Source: JAJTCH01 sp040386195
GTDB taxonomy: Bacteria > Pseudomonadota > Alphaproteobacteria > Rickettsiales > UBA1997
Reading direction: 5' to 3'
DNA length: 64,000 nucleotides
NCBI GenBank assembly: GCA_040386195.1
Contig: JAZKFV010000006.1
Coordinates: forward strand, 1 to 64,000
Part shown: positions 18,206 to 26,973 of the stretch, one piece after another
Position numbering within the stretch: the stretch's first letter is position 1
Layout of the letters: every line of letters begins with the position of its first letter
Made by a program: the position numbers and the translations under genes
Notes under the pieces: model-generated
What the model saw: only the letters and a program-made list of their open reading frames with translations
What the model was told of the DNA's origin: nothing
Databases searched by the model: none

Positions 18206-18648
18206 TATTCTATTTTATCCAGATGATTAATAATCAAATCAGTAATCGCCAAATTCTGCGATTTAAATTGACTAAAAGATATTAAAAGCAAATAGATCAT
18301 TGCAAAAATTATCAACGCATTAACCAAATGATCTTTGCTGGGATTGCGGTCTGTATCGGCTTCTAGATTAATGAGCTGGTGTTTTTTGTTTTTGGTGTTG
18401 CAGCTGCTGGTGATATTTTTGAGATATTCTTCAATAACTTCATTTTTCATTTTTAAAAAATGACAATAGCTTTTGATAAAGCCAATCAAATATAAATGTT
18501 TGGTAATCAAATGCAGAGAATCTTCTTCCAATGCAATAATGTCGTTTAACTTCACTTTCAAAGTGCGACTAACTTCGTCAAGAGTGATTTTTAAATCTTC
18601 TCTAGTTTGTTTTAAAGTTTGACCGATGGTTTTTTCCAGATTACTCAT
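18205..18648 (-). CDS. RodZ-like HTH membrane protein (short form)
   Basis: This 147-residue protein has an N-terminal helix-turn-helix of the RodZ/HTH_25 type (GQTLKQTREDLKITLDEVSRTL, then LHLITKHLYLIGFIKSYC). It also has one membrane segment near the C-terminus (LIIFAMIYLLLISF). RodZ links MreB to the inner membrane for cell-shape control. This copy lacks the usual periplasmic domain, leaving only about 20 residues beyond the membrane. It overlaps murG by 8 bp and asmA by 1 bp, which fits a cell-wall operon. Confidence 0.75.
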   Translation of the reverse strand: MSNLEKTIGQTLKQTREDLKITLDEVSRTLKVKLNDIIALEEDSLHLITKHLYLIGFIKSYCHFLKMKNEVIEEYLKNITSSCNTKNKKHQLINLEADTDRNPSKDHLVNALIIFAMIYLLLISFSQFKSQNLAITDLIINHLDKIE

Positions 18649-19855
18649 TATTCAAATTTTTAATAATTTTAATCAAATGGTCAGATGCCTGCAAATTAGC
18701 GCATTTAAAGGCGTTATTAGACATTTTTTGTAAAGTAGTTGGATTATCAATCAGCTTTTCCAAAGTGGCGGTGAGATTGTTAATGGTAAAATCCGCCTCT
18801 TTAATCACAATGGCGCCACCAGCTTTTTCAATGGCGCGCGCATTTTTTTCTTGATGATTATCAGCAGCTAAAGCGAAGGGAACTAAAATCATCGGTTTTT
18901 TAGCGCAAGTAAATTCAGCCAGTGAAGACGAGCCTGATCTGGCGATCACTAAATGAGCTTTAGAAATTTCTTCCGCCATATTTTCAAAAAAATGGCTGAT
19001 AACGATATTGATATTAAAAGATTTATATTGCTCAAAAGTTGCCGGCAGGCTTTCTAAGCGGCATTGTTGAGTGATGTGTAGATGGTTTTTTAATTCATCG
19101 CGCAAATTAAAAAACGCTTTAGGCAAAATATCGCTAAATATTTTTGCCCCGCCCGAGCCGCCCAGCACAAGAATATGGAAGAGTTCAGTATTGCTATTGT
19201 GATTATAAAATTGTGAAGCCAGCAAAACATCGTAACCCAAATTATCAATCACTTGAATTTGTTGGTTGAAATCCGGCAATTGATATTCTTGTTTGCTCAG
19301 CGCCAGAATTTCTTCGCGAATTGGATTGCCCGTGAAAACAAGCTTGTCATCCTGAGCGTCGCGAAGGATCTCATTATGTTGAGAGAGATCCTTCGCTGCG
19401 CTCAGGATGACACCTTCAGTTTGCTCATAAGACAAAGCAATCTTGTTGGCGAACCGAGCGAAGATACGATTTACCTTACCCAAATGCGCATTTTGTTCAT
19501 GCAAAATAATTTTTTTGCGCAAAATAACTGCCGCAATTAAAACCGGAAAAGTGGAATAGCCGCCAAAAGCGACAACGGTTTTAGGCTGATATTTGGCTAG
19601 CCAGAACAATGATTGCAAAACTCCCAGCGCAATTGCTATTCCAGCACCAAGCAATTTCAATGGTGATTTATTGAGTTTTGAAGAGCTGATAATGCGCCGC
19701 CCATAAGGCTTGCCGGCTTTATGATATTTGCGATAATTTTGATCCCCGAAAACAATCACCCGAAAACCTTGCTCGCTGAGTTTTTGCGCCACAGCTTGTG
19801 CCGGGAAAATATGCCCGCCAGTGCCGCCAGTTGTGAGGATAATTGTTGAAGCCAT
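18641..19855 (-). CDS. murG: UDP-GlcNAc:lipid I N-acetylglucosaminyltransferase with in-frame repeat insertion
   Basis: This GT28-family enzyme makes lipid II on the inner face of the cytoplasmic membrane. It shows TTGGTGGHIFPA (8-19), VVAFGGYSTFP, LHEQNAHLGKVNR, FTGNPIRE and VLGGSGGAKIF, with the C-terminal ARSGSSSLAEFT donor site and PFALAADNHQEKNA. At 404 residues it is about 45 longer than usual. Roughly residues 148-170 (GVILSAAKDL ... ILRDAQDDKL) are the in-frame translation of a palindromic repeat found in two intergenic sites of this window. It falls between SYEQT and FTGNPIR, a surface loop of the N-terminal domain. A second non-family stretch lies near residues 195-220 (IQVIDNLGYDVLLASQFYNH). 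First gene of the minus-strand murG-panB run. Confidence 0.93.
   Translation of the reverse strand: MASTIILTTGGTGGHIFPAQAVAQKLSEQGFRVIVFGDQNYRKYHKAGKPYGRRIISSSKLNKSPLKLLGAGIAIALGVLQSLFWLAKYQPKTVVAFGGYSTFPVLIAAVILRKKIILHEQNAHLGKVNRIFARFANKIALSYEQTEGVILSAAKDLSQHNEILRDAQDDKLVFTGNPIREEILALSKQEYQLPDFNQQIQVIDNLGYDVLLASQFYNHNSNTELFHILVLGGSGGAKIFSDILPKAFFNLRDELKNHLHITQQCRLESLPATFEQYKSFNINIVISHFFENMAEEISKAHLVIARSGSSSLAEFTCAKKPMILVPFALAADNHQEKNARAIEKAGGAIVIKEADFTINNLTATLEKLIDNPTTLQKMSNNAFKCANLQASDHLIKIIKNLNNE
19345..19412. repeat. Palindromic repeat element inside murG
   Basis: TGTCATCCTGAGCGTCGCGA at 19345 continues AGGATCTC, then 12 bp of spacer, then the complementary arm GAGATCCTTCGCTGCGCTCA ending GGATGACA at 19412. 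The arms match the elements at 7331-7430 and 8683-8767. The reading frame of murG is kept through the element. Confidence 0.92.
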
Positions 19856-19923
19856 TGTGATAAAAAATAGAAAATGAAATGAATGACGAACTATAAAAAC
19901 TGGATTTTATCATTCAACCGTTC

Positions 19924-19951
19924 TTGACAATTTATGGCGCGGTAGTAAAAC
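19924..19951 (+). promoter_or_regulatory. Candidate sigma-70 promoter of argF
   Basis: TTGACA at 19924-19929 and TAAAAC at 19946-19951 are 16 bp apart, about 35 bp upstream of the argF ATG. The -35 matches consensus and the -10 is weak. It lies in the only gap between murG (minus) and argF (plus). Confidence 0.4.
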
Positions 19952-19984
19952 AGGTTCTTTTTTTATTTTCAAATTCCTTAAAGA

Positions 19985-20914
19985 ATGAAACATTTCATCG
20001 ATCTGAATCAAATCAGTGCTGGCGAGCTTAAAAGCATTATTGCTCTTGCCAAAAAACTTAAAACTTTAAATTATCAAACTAGCAAAAATTTATTGCCCGG
20101 AAAAAATCTGGCGATGATTTTTGAAAAGCCGTCAACGCGAACTCGGGTTTCCTTTGAAGTTGCCATCAACCAGCTCGGCGGCAATGCGGTGGTGATGAAT
20201 GCTTTAGATATGCAATTGGGCAAAGGCGAAACGGTTGCCGACACTGCTAAAGTTCTATCGCGCTTTGTGGACGCTGTGATGGTGCGCTGTAAGGATCATA
20301 ATTTATTGGTGGAAATGTCTGAAAATTCAACCGTGCCAATCATCAATGCGCTGAGCGATTATAGCCATCCGTGCCAAATTTTAGCTTCAATTTTAACTAT
20401 TGAAGAACATCTAGGAAATATTCAGGGCAAAACTTTAGCTTGGTTTGGTGATGCTAATAATGTTCTAAATTCATACATTCATGCAACAAAAGCTTTTGAT
20501 TACACTTTAAATATTGCTATTCCTGGGAGCTTAGATTTCTGTAATGGCGAAATTGCTGCTGCACAAAAAAACGGCGCTAAAATTAATTTATATCACGACG
20601 CCAAACTAGCCGCCAAAAACGCCGATGTTTTAATTGCCGACACTTGGATTTCAATGGGGCAGGGCGCAGAGAAAGATGAAAAAGCTAAACAAGAAAAATT
20701 AAATTTATTAATGCCTTACCAAGTGAATCAAGATTTGATGAACCTCGCCAGCCCAAACGCCATCTTCACCCATTGCCTTCCTGCTTATCGCGGTTATGAA
20801 GTTACTGCTGAAGTGATTGACGGCAAAAACTCAGTAGTTTTTGATGAGGCAGAAAATCGTTTGCACGCTCAGAAGGCGATTTTGTTGTGGTTGTTTGGGG
20901 TGAGTTTGGATTAG
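19985..20914 (+). CDS. argF: Ornithine carbamoyltransferase
   Basis: Transfers carbamoyl phosphate to ornithine to give citrulline (cytoplasmic, arginine pathway). The 309-residue protein has the carbamoyl-phosphate loop STRTR (50-54), MVRCKDH, the HPCQ motif (128-131) and FTHCLPAYRGYEV near 260 with the ornithine-binding HCLP. Length is normal. It stands alone: argC is at 34119 on the other strand and no other arginine genes are nearby. The first effector-like paralogue begins 52 bp downstream. Confidence 0.95.
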   Translation: MKHFIDLNQISAGELKSIIALAKKLKTLNYQTSKNLLPGKNLAMIFEKPSTRTRVSFEVAINQLGGNAVVMNALDMQLGKGETVADTAKVLSRFVDAVMVRCKDHNLLVEMSENSTVPIINALSDYSHPCQILASILTIEEHLGNIQGKTLAWFGDANNVLNSYIHATKAFDYTLNIAIPGSLDFCNGEIAAAQKNGAKINLYHDAKLAAKNADVLIADTWISMGQGAEKDEKAKQEKLNLLMPYQVNQDLMNLASPNAIFTHCLPAYRGYEVTAEVIDGKNSVVFDEAENRLHAQKAILLWLFGVSLD

Positions 20915-20966
20915 CTAATCAAAATATTTATCAGGCTAAATCGTTTTCAACCAATTGAATTAACTT

Positions 20967-22886
20967 ATGGCAAAAAGCCCAAGAGAAAATTCTAAAACTT
21001 TATTAGAATTAGTCACAAAAGTTTATGACTTATTTTTTGGTGAAAAGCGTGATGAAGCTAAAAAGTTGATCAGTCAAATTCAGCAAGATTTTGGTGATTT
21101 AGAAATTGACCAAAAAGAGCTGGATCAAAAAAATGCTGCTGGACACACATCTTTGCATATCGCTGGTTTGATAAGAAAATTATGTGGGAATGAAGATCTC
21201 TTTAATTTTCTTATTGACAAAGGTGCAACTTTGGGCGTTGAAGATAAGGTGGATCAAGGTTTTGAAGAGTTATCGGTTCGTAATGAACCTAAGACTATTT
21301 TAATTATTGGTAAAGATGTGCGTGAGGACTATCTGGGGGGTGTTAATGAAAAACCTTGGATTAGTGTGATTAGGATAGATAAGCCAGATGAATATAATGC
21401 AAAAATCGCAGAGATAAAACTCAAAATGCAAGAAGCTGCTAAGCAAAACCATAAGGCGCCGATAACGTTAGTTTTTGATTTTCATGGCGTTCTTAAAGAT
21501 AATAATTTTTTGATTGACCTTGGTGGAAGGTTACTTTCTTTTTATGACTTTTTGATGGATTTAGACATTAAATCTTTTTCTCAAGCTCCACTTATTATCC
21601 AAGTTTTTTCTTGTCATTCTGGAGCTTTTATTGCGCAAACCGATAAAGATGATAAATCAGAATCTCATAGCTTTAATTCCAGACAATCAATGCTCAGAAG
21701 AGCTATTCCACAAGGCTGCTTTTTAGTTTTTAATGCAGGAAAATATCCTGTAGAATCCAATCCTGTTAATCGAAATATAAGGCAGTTAATTGCTCATGCA
21801 AATCAATCACTTTTTGCAGATCTAGTTTGTAAAATAGCTTCCTCTCCCCAAACATTTAAAGCTATACATAAATCCAAATATGGAGGAGTTGATATTTTTA
21901 AATATAGCTACTTAAAAAGAGAATCAATTGAAACGCAAGTCGCACAAGGAAAACCCTTATTGGGCTTATTTAAAAAGCATATCCAGATAAATATTGATAA
22001 TTTTGCCAGCTTCTATTTAAGAGCAACATTAAATGCACAAAGAGATGATCTATTAAAATATAAGGAAAATGCAAAGAGTATAATTAGTGAAGCGGATATT
22101 GTTGAATCTATTAAAATGAATCTCGTCATATTAATTTATAAACAAAATTTGCAAGATCTTCGTTATTATGTTGAATTTGTCATAGAAGAGTTAAAAAAAG
22201 ATGGAACAATCAAAGATCTAGTTTTGGATTGGGGAAATCTTGTTGAATTTGCTTGCGTTAATGAGGATTTTGAAATTATTAAATTTCTGAGTGCAAAAAC
22301 CTCTGACATCAACAAAAAATCCAAATATGGCTCATCTCCTTTACATGCCGCTTCTCAAAGTGGTTATGTTGCTGCAATAGATTTGTTGTTATCGCAAGGC
22401 GCTAATATTGAATTAGAAAGCGATAATGGTCTTAGACCGCTTCATTTTGCTTGTTATTCGGGAAGTGGTCTTGCAATAGAATTTCTTTTAGAAAAAGGTG
22501 CCAATATTCATGCGCGAACTATAAATGACCAATCAGTTTTTGTTTTTGCATGCAACCAAAATTGTCACAAAAGAATTGTTGAATTAATTTTACGCAAAGC
22601 ATCAGAACAATTTCAGCAATTAACATTGCCAGATGTTAGTCAAGAATTAACTCAAAACTTACAATTGTTCATCCGAGATATTCACGATATTATAAAAAAA
22701 TCAGATTTAGATGAAAATATAAAAAAACTACTAGAAAATTTCTTACAGGAAAAAGAACAATTATTACCAACTCAGGAACCTAGTGATTGGTTTTTGACAG
22801 ATGCGAAAAGACCTTCTGCCAGCAGAGTTATTGATGATCAGCGCAATCGAGATAAAACTAAATGCTCGCCATGTAATGTTCAATAA
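20967..22886 (+). CDS. Ankyrin effector-like paralogue 1: clan-CD-like His/Cys domain, CaaX end
   Basis: This 639-residue protein is the first of six tandem relatives. Residues 1-90 form a shared helical module ending in one ankyrin-like unit (AAGHTSLHIAGL). Residues 108-260 form a central module: ILIIGKDV strand, ITLVFDFHG (His173), IIQVFSCHSG (Cys216), then GCFLVFNAGK. Hydrophobic strands ending in HG and in SC resemble the catalytic pair of clan CD peptidases (caspases, C80, legumain); this is inference. A helical linker runs to about 425, followed by ankyrin repeats (about 425-545: SSPLHAASQSGY, RPLHFACYSGS). The last residues, KCSPCNVQ, form a CaaX box (CNVQ) with an extra upstream Cys. 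No secretion signal is seen at the N-terminus; delivery by a type IV or other secretion system is speculative. Confidence 0.8.
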   Translation: MAKSPRENSKTLLELVTKVYDLFFGEKRDEAKKLISQIQQDFGDLEIDQKELDQKNAAGHTSLHIAGLIRKLCGNEDLFNFLIDKGATLGVEDKVDQGFEELSVRNEPKTILIIGKDVREDYLGGVNEKPWISVIRIDKPDEYNAKIAEIKLKMQEAAKQNHKAPITLVFDFHGVLKDNNFLIDLGGRLLSFYDFLMDLDIKSFSQAPLIIQVFSCHSGAFIAQTDKDDKSESHSFNSRQSMLRRAIPQGCFLVFNAGKYPVESNPVNRNIRQLIAHANQSLFADLVCKIASSPQTFKAIHKSKYGGVDIFKYSYLKRESIETQVAQGKPLLGLFKKHIQINIDNFASFYLRATLNAQRDDLLKYKENAKSIISEADIVESIKMNLVILIYKQNLQDLRYYVEFVIEELKKDGTIKDLVLDWGNLVEFACVNEDFEIIKFLSAKTSDINKKSKYGSSPLHAASQSGYVAAIDLLLSQGANIELESDNGLRPLHFACYSGSGLAIEFLLEKGANIHARTINDQSVFVFACNQNCHKRIVELILRKASEQFQQLTLPDVSQELTQNLQLFIRDIHDIIKKSDLDENIKKLLENFLQEKEQLLPTQEPSDWFLTDAKRPSASRVIDDQRNRDKTKCSPCNVQ

Positions 22887-22953
22887 AGTCACCTTCAATT
22901 GGCGGGGCTGTTGTGATTTACTAAAATAAAATAATTCTGATCAATTAATTTTT

Positions 22954-24858
22954 ATGACAAAAATCCCAAAAGAAACTCTATTAAGCCTAGTTAAAAAAGT
23001 ATATGACTCATTTTTTGGCGGAAATATTTCTGGAGCTAAAGATCTGATCTTCAAAATCAAAGAAGATTTTAAAGAGAACAAATTTGATCAGGAGGATTTG
23101 GTTGAAAAAGATGCTGCTGGACACACATCTTTGCATATTGCCGGCTTGATAAAAAAATTATTTAAGAATGAAGATCTGTTTAATTTTTTGATTGAAAAAG
23201 GCGCTGTTCTGGGTGATGAAGATGTTTTAAATCAGCAAGTTGTACAGCCTTCGCTTTCTGATAAACCCAGAATTATTTTGATTGTTGGTAGTGATGTAAG
23301 TGAGGAGTGTCTGGATATAGGTACAAAACCCTGGGTAACTTTGGTTAAAATGGATCAGATGAGCAATTTGGATGAATATAAGAGACTGACCAAAGAAATA
23401 AGAATTAAAATGAAGGAAGCCGCCGCACAAAACTCTAAGGCACCAATAACATTAGTTTTTGATTTTCACGGTTCTGTTGAAGGTGATAATTTTTTAATTG
23501 ATGCTGGTAACTCAAGACTTTCTTTTTTTGATTTTTTAGTTGATTTGAATATTAAAAACTTTGCTCTTGCTCCGCTTATTATTCAGGTTTTTGCTTGTCG
23601 CGCCGGTGCTCTTATCGCACAAACTAATAAAGATCATAAGCCGGAACATCATCAGGATCAGGCGTTAAACATCAGACAATTAGAACTTGAAAAGCTTATC
23701 CCGCGAGGTTGTTTTTTGGTTTTCAATGCCGGAAAAGATTCCACGCAATCTGATGTGGTTAATCTAAATATCGCACAGCTAATTGCTTACCCAAATCAAA
23801 CGCTTTTTGCAGATTCGATATATAAAATAGCTTCTTCTTCTGACACATTTAAAATTATACATCAATTATATGGAATTGATGTTTTTAAATATAGCTACTT
23901 AAAAACCGAATTAATTGCAGGGCGAATTAAGCAAGGAAAGCCTTTATTGCCGTTATTTAAAAAACATATTGAAGATAATATTGATCGTTTTGCTGTTTTT
24001 TACTTAAGGGCAACAGCAAATTTGGGCAGGCAAGAGTTATTGCAATATAAAGAAAATGCCAAAAAAACCATTCGCAAAGAAGATATTGTGCAAACCATCA
24101 AGTTGAATGTTTTTAGATTAATCAATAAACAAAATTTAGAAGATTTACGCTACTATGTTGATGTTGTAATCGAGCAGCTTAAAAAAGAAGGAATAAGTTT
24201 TGATATTGATGAGCCGGTTTTGGGCACCACAATTCTTTTTTATGCTTGCGAATTTTTTGGTGATGAAAAAAGCCGAGATATTGTAAAGTTTATACTTTCT
24301 AAAAAACCGGATGCTAATAAACAATGTGAAGATGGATCGCTCGCTTTATATGCAGCCTGTCAAAAGGGTGATTCAAGATTAGTAAAATTATTATTGGATG
24401 CTGGCGCTAATCCAAACCTCACAATAGAAAATGGACTCACATCTTTGCACATAGCCTGCACAAACGCAAAATGCGATGTTCTATCCATTCTTTTGGAGGG
24501 AAAAGCTAATATTTATGCTCGAGTCGATGGTCAGTCATCAATACATTTTGCATGTGATGGTGGTCAGGAGGCTGTTAAATTAATTTTACAAAAAGTATCG
24601 CAGCATCAGCAATTGGAAGCCTCAAACCCTAACCCGGAATTAAGTAAAAATTTAACATTATTTGCACAAGATGTTGGTGATATTTTAAGCATACCCAATT
24701 TAAATCAAGACATCAAAAAACTACTGGAAGATTTTTTACAAAATTCGCGCCCAAAAAATAGCTGGTTTATAACCAATCCTTTAAATCTTTCTGCCAGCAG
24801 GGTTGTTGATGGTCAAGACTTGGTCAGTAAAAAAAGCGGGCAATGTGTGGTTTTGTGA
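22954..24858 (+). CDS. Ankyrin effector-like paralogue 2: clan-CD-like His/Cys domain, CaaX end
   Basis: This 634-residue protein has the same layout as paralogue 1 and is closest to it in sequence. N-terminal module 1-90 (DAAGHTSLHIAGLIKKL). Central module with IILIVGSDV, ITLVFDFHG (His172), IIQVFACRAG (Cys215) and GCFLVFNAGK. Ankyrin repeats lie at about 415-540 (GSLALYAACQKGD, NGLTSLHIACTNA). The C-terminus GQCVVL is a textbook CaaX box; Leu at the last position predicts geranylgeranylation in eukaryotes. It starts 67 bp after paralogue 1 with an A/T-only leader. Confidence 0.8.
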   Translation: MTKIPKETLLSLVKKVYDSFFGGNISGAKDLIFKIKEDFKENKFDQEDLVEKDAAGHTSLHIAGLIKKLFKNEDLFNFLIEKGAVLGDEDVLNQQVVQPSLSDKPRIILIVGSDVSEECLDIGTKPWVTLVKMDQMSNLDEYKRLTKEIRIKMKEAAAQNSKAPITLVFDFHGSVEGDNFLIDAGNSRLSFFDFLVDLNIKNFALAPLIIQVFACRAGALIAQTNKDHKPEHHQDQALNIRQLELEKLIPRGCFLVFNAGKDSTQSDVVNLNIAQLIAYPNQTLFADSIYKIASSSDTFKIIHQLYGIDVFKYSYLKTELIAGRIKQGKPLLPLFKKHIEDNIDRFAVFYLRATANLGRQELLQYKENAKKTIRKEDIVQTIKLNVFRLINKQNLEDLRYYVDVVIEQLKKEGISFDIDEPVLGTTILFYACEFFGDEKSRDIVKFILSKKPDANKQCEDGSLALYAACQKGDSRLVKLLLDAGANPNLTIENGLTSLHIACTNAKCDVLSILLEGKANIYARVDGQSSIHFACDGGQEAVKLILQKVSQHQQLEASNPNPELSKNLTLFAQDVGDILSIPNLNQDIKKLLEDFLQNSRPKNSWFITNPLNLSASRVVDGQDLVSKKSGQCVVL

Positions 24859-24921
24859 AAAATTATTAAACTTGGCAGCTAGCTGCTAATTTATTTGGCT
24901 AATTAACCTTAACAAAATCTT

Positions 24922-26849
24922 ATGACCGAAATCCCAAAAGAAACTTTGTTAGATTCATCCATAAAAATTTATAACTTATTTTTCGCTGAAAAATTTGAGG
25001 AAGCTGAAAAATTAATACAAAAAATTAGGCAAGATTTTGCAGATAGAAAAATCAAACCGCAAGATTTAGACGGGAAAGATATTGCTGGAAGTACAGCTTT
25101 GCACCTTGCCGCGCTAATAATAAAAATTTGCGGCAATAAAAAATTATTTGATTTACTGATTAGTGAGGGTGCTAATCCTTTAATAAAAAATAAAAATGGT
25201 CAAAAACCAACCGATTTATTTGTGCCAAGAATTTTCTTGATTGCTGGCAATGAAATAGACGTGAGATATGTTGCTGATGAAGATAAAAAATATGGAGTTT
25301 TTTTGTTTAAAATTCTTGATCCAAAAAAATATGATGAGCAAATTGAAGCAATAAAAATACAAATAGCAAAAGCCACGCAAGGAAATCGTATATTACCAAT
25401 TAAATTTATTTTGAATTTTCATGGTAGAATTGACAGAAATAACAAGCACTTAATTTTTATTGCAGGTAAGGAGATGTATTTTCTCCAACTATTTAAAGAT
25501 CTTGGGGTAGAGGTTTGTCATGTTCCAACTATATTTGAAGTATTTTGTTGTTACGCAGGATTTGGAATTTTGCAAACTGACAAAAAAGGTAAAGCCAAAT
25601 ACGAAAAAAAAGGTAAAGCCAGATACTCAGATTATGACTTCAATTTTAATCAGAGTGAATTAGAAGAAGTTCTTCCGGGAAACTCTTTTCTCTTGTAATT
25701 AATTCTGGAAAAGATTCCACCTCATATGAGGTTGGTGCAGAGCTTGAGAAGCAAATTATTGCATCACAAGACCAATCATTTGTGAAAGATCAATTAGAAA
25801 AAATAGCGTCTTTTCCTAACACAATAAAATTTATTTATAAATTTTCTGACAAAACTACTCGTGCATTAAAAATTAATTTTGCTAAAAGAGCGCAGTTGGA
25901 ACAATGGCTGGCGAAGGATCAGCCAATTTTGCCTTTAGTAATAGAATATATAAAAGAGCAGATTGATATATTTTGTAATTTTTATTTAGAAACAAAACCA
26001 AGTAGCTCTGATCAAAAAAAGATGGTCAAATATCAAGAAGAGATCAAGAGAAAAATTGATGATAAAAGCAACAGAGAAATTGTTATCAATCACATAAAAT
26101 ATAATATTCTAAGGTTAATTGACAAAGAGAATCCGGAGGATCTTGAGTCTTATATTAAAGTTTTTATTAAAAAACTTAGAGAAGAAGATGGTTTTGTTTT
26201 TAGCATCGACGATCCAATTTTTTCCATTGCGCCTTTGCAATATGCGAGTGATTTTCCCTATAGTGACAAACAGATTAAAATTATTAATTTATTATTGTCC
26301 GAAGGGGCGTCTGTTGATACAGAATCTAAATATGACAATACCACCGCTTTGCATAAGGCGGTGTGCAACGAAAATGCTGCATTGGTGAAATTGTTGGCGT
26401 CCAAAGGTGCCGATCCAAATAAAAAATCAATTGATGGTTTTACGCCTTTTTACCAAGCTTGCGAAATAGGAAATTATAAAATGGTTGAATTTCTTTTGAA
26501 CAAAGCTGATTTAAATATAAAAACAAATAATGGCGATTCCCCTTTAAGGAGTGTTTGTAGAAAAAACCACACTGAAATTGTTAAGTTAATTCTTAATAAA
26601 GCCTTAGATCTTTTGGCTCAAAAAGTTGCGCCAAAAGATCTAGAATTATTTGAACAAGATGTTGATGATATTTTAAAAGTTCAGGGTTTCAGTGAGGTTG
26701 TAAAAAAATTATTAAAAGATTTTGTGCAAAAAAAAGAAAAGTTGCTTTTAGAGCTAAATCCAAAAACTCCTCAATCACATCCTGAAGTTATGAGCGGTGA
26801 AAGACAGGTAAATGATGAAACTAAAGAAGATGTCAAAGGACATTCCTAA
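24922..26849 (+). pseudogene. Ankyrin effector-like paralogue 3, split by a frameshift
   Basis: The family layout is present but in two frames. The first frame (24922-25698, 258 aa) has the N-terminal module, FILNFHG (His167) and FEVFCCYAG (Cys210), and stops at 25696-25698 just after GNSFLL. The expected continuation (LVINSGKDSTSYE, matching FLVFNAGK of the relatives) is in the -1 frame from about 25692, and runs to 26849 through the linker and ankyrin repeats (TTALHKAVCNENA, DGFTPFYQACEIGN). One base has been lost around 25686-25694 (TTTTCTCTT). The first in-frame ATG of the second part is at 25782. The tail ends KGHS with no CaaX box. It may be a pseudogene, a sequencing error or a two-part gene. 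Confidence 0.75.
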
Positions 26850-26973
26850 TAAAAATGACAAATATTGTGTCGTTTCACAACATTAATCAGCCTTCAAATA
26901 AAAATAATTAAAATTCTTCTTTTAATTATCGTTAGTTTGATGGGTAATTTATTTTTTAACTTTAACAAAATTT

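Noticed and set aside
19253..19540. 95-codon plus-strand frame opposite murG
   Set aside because: It passes through the palindromic element and lies entirely within the well-supported murG.
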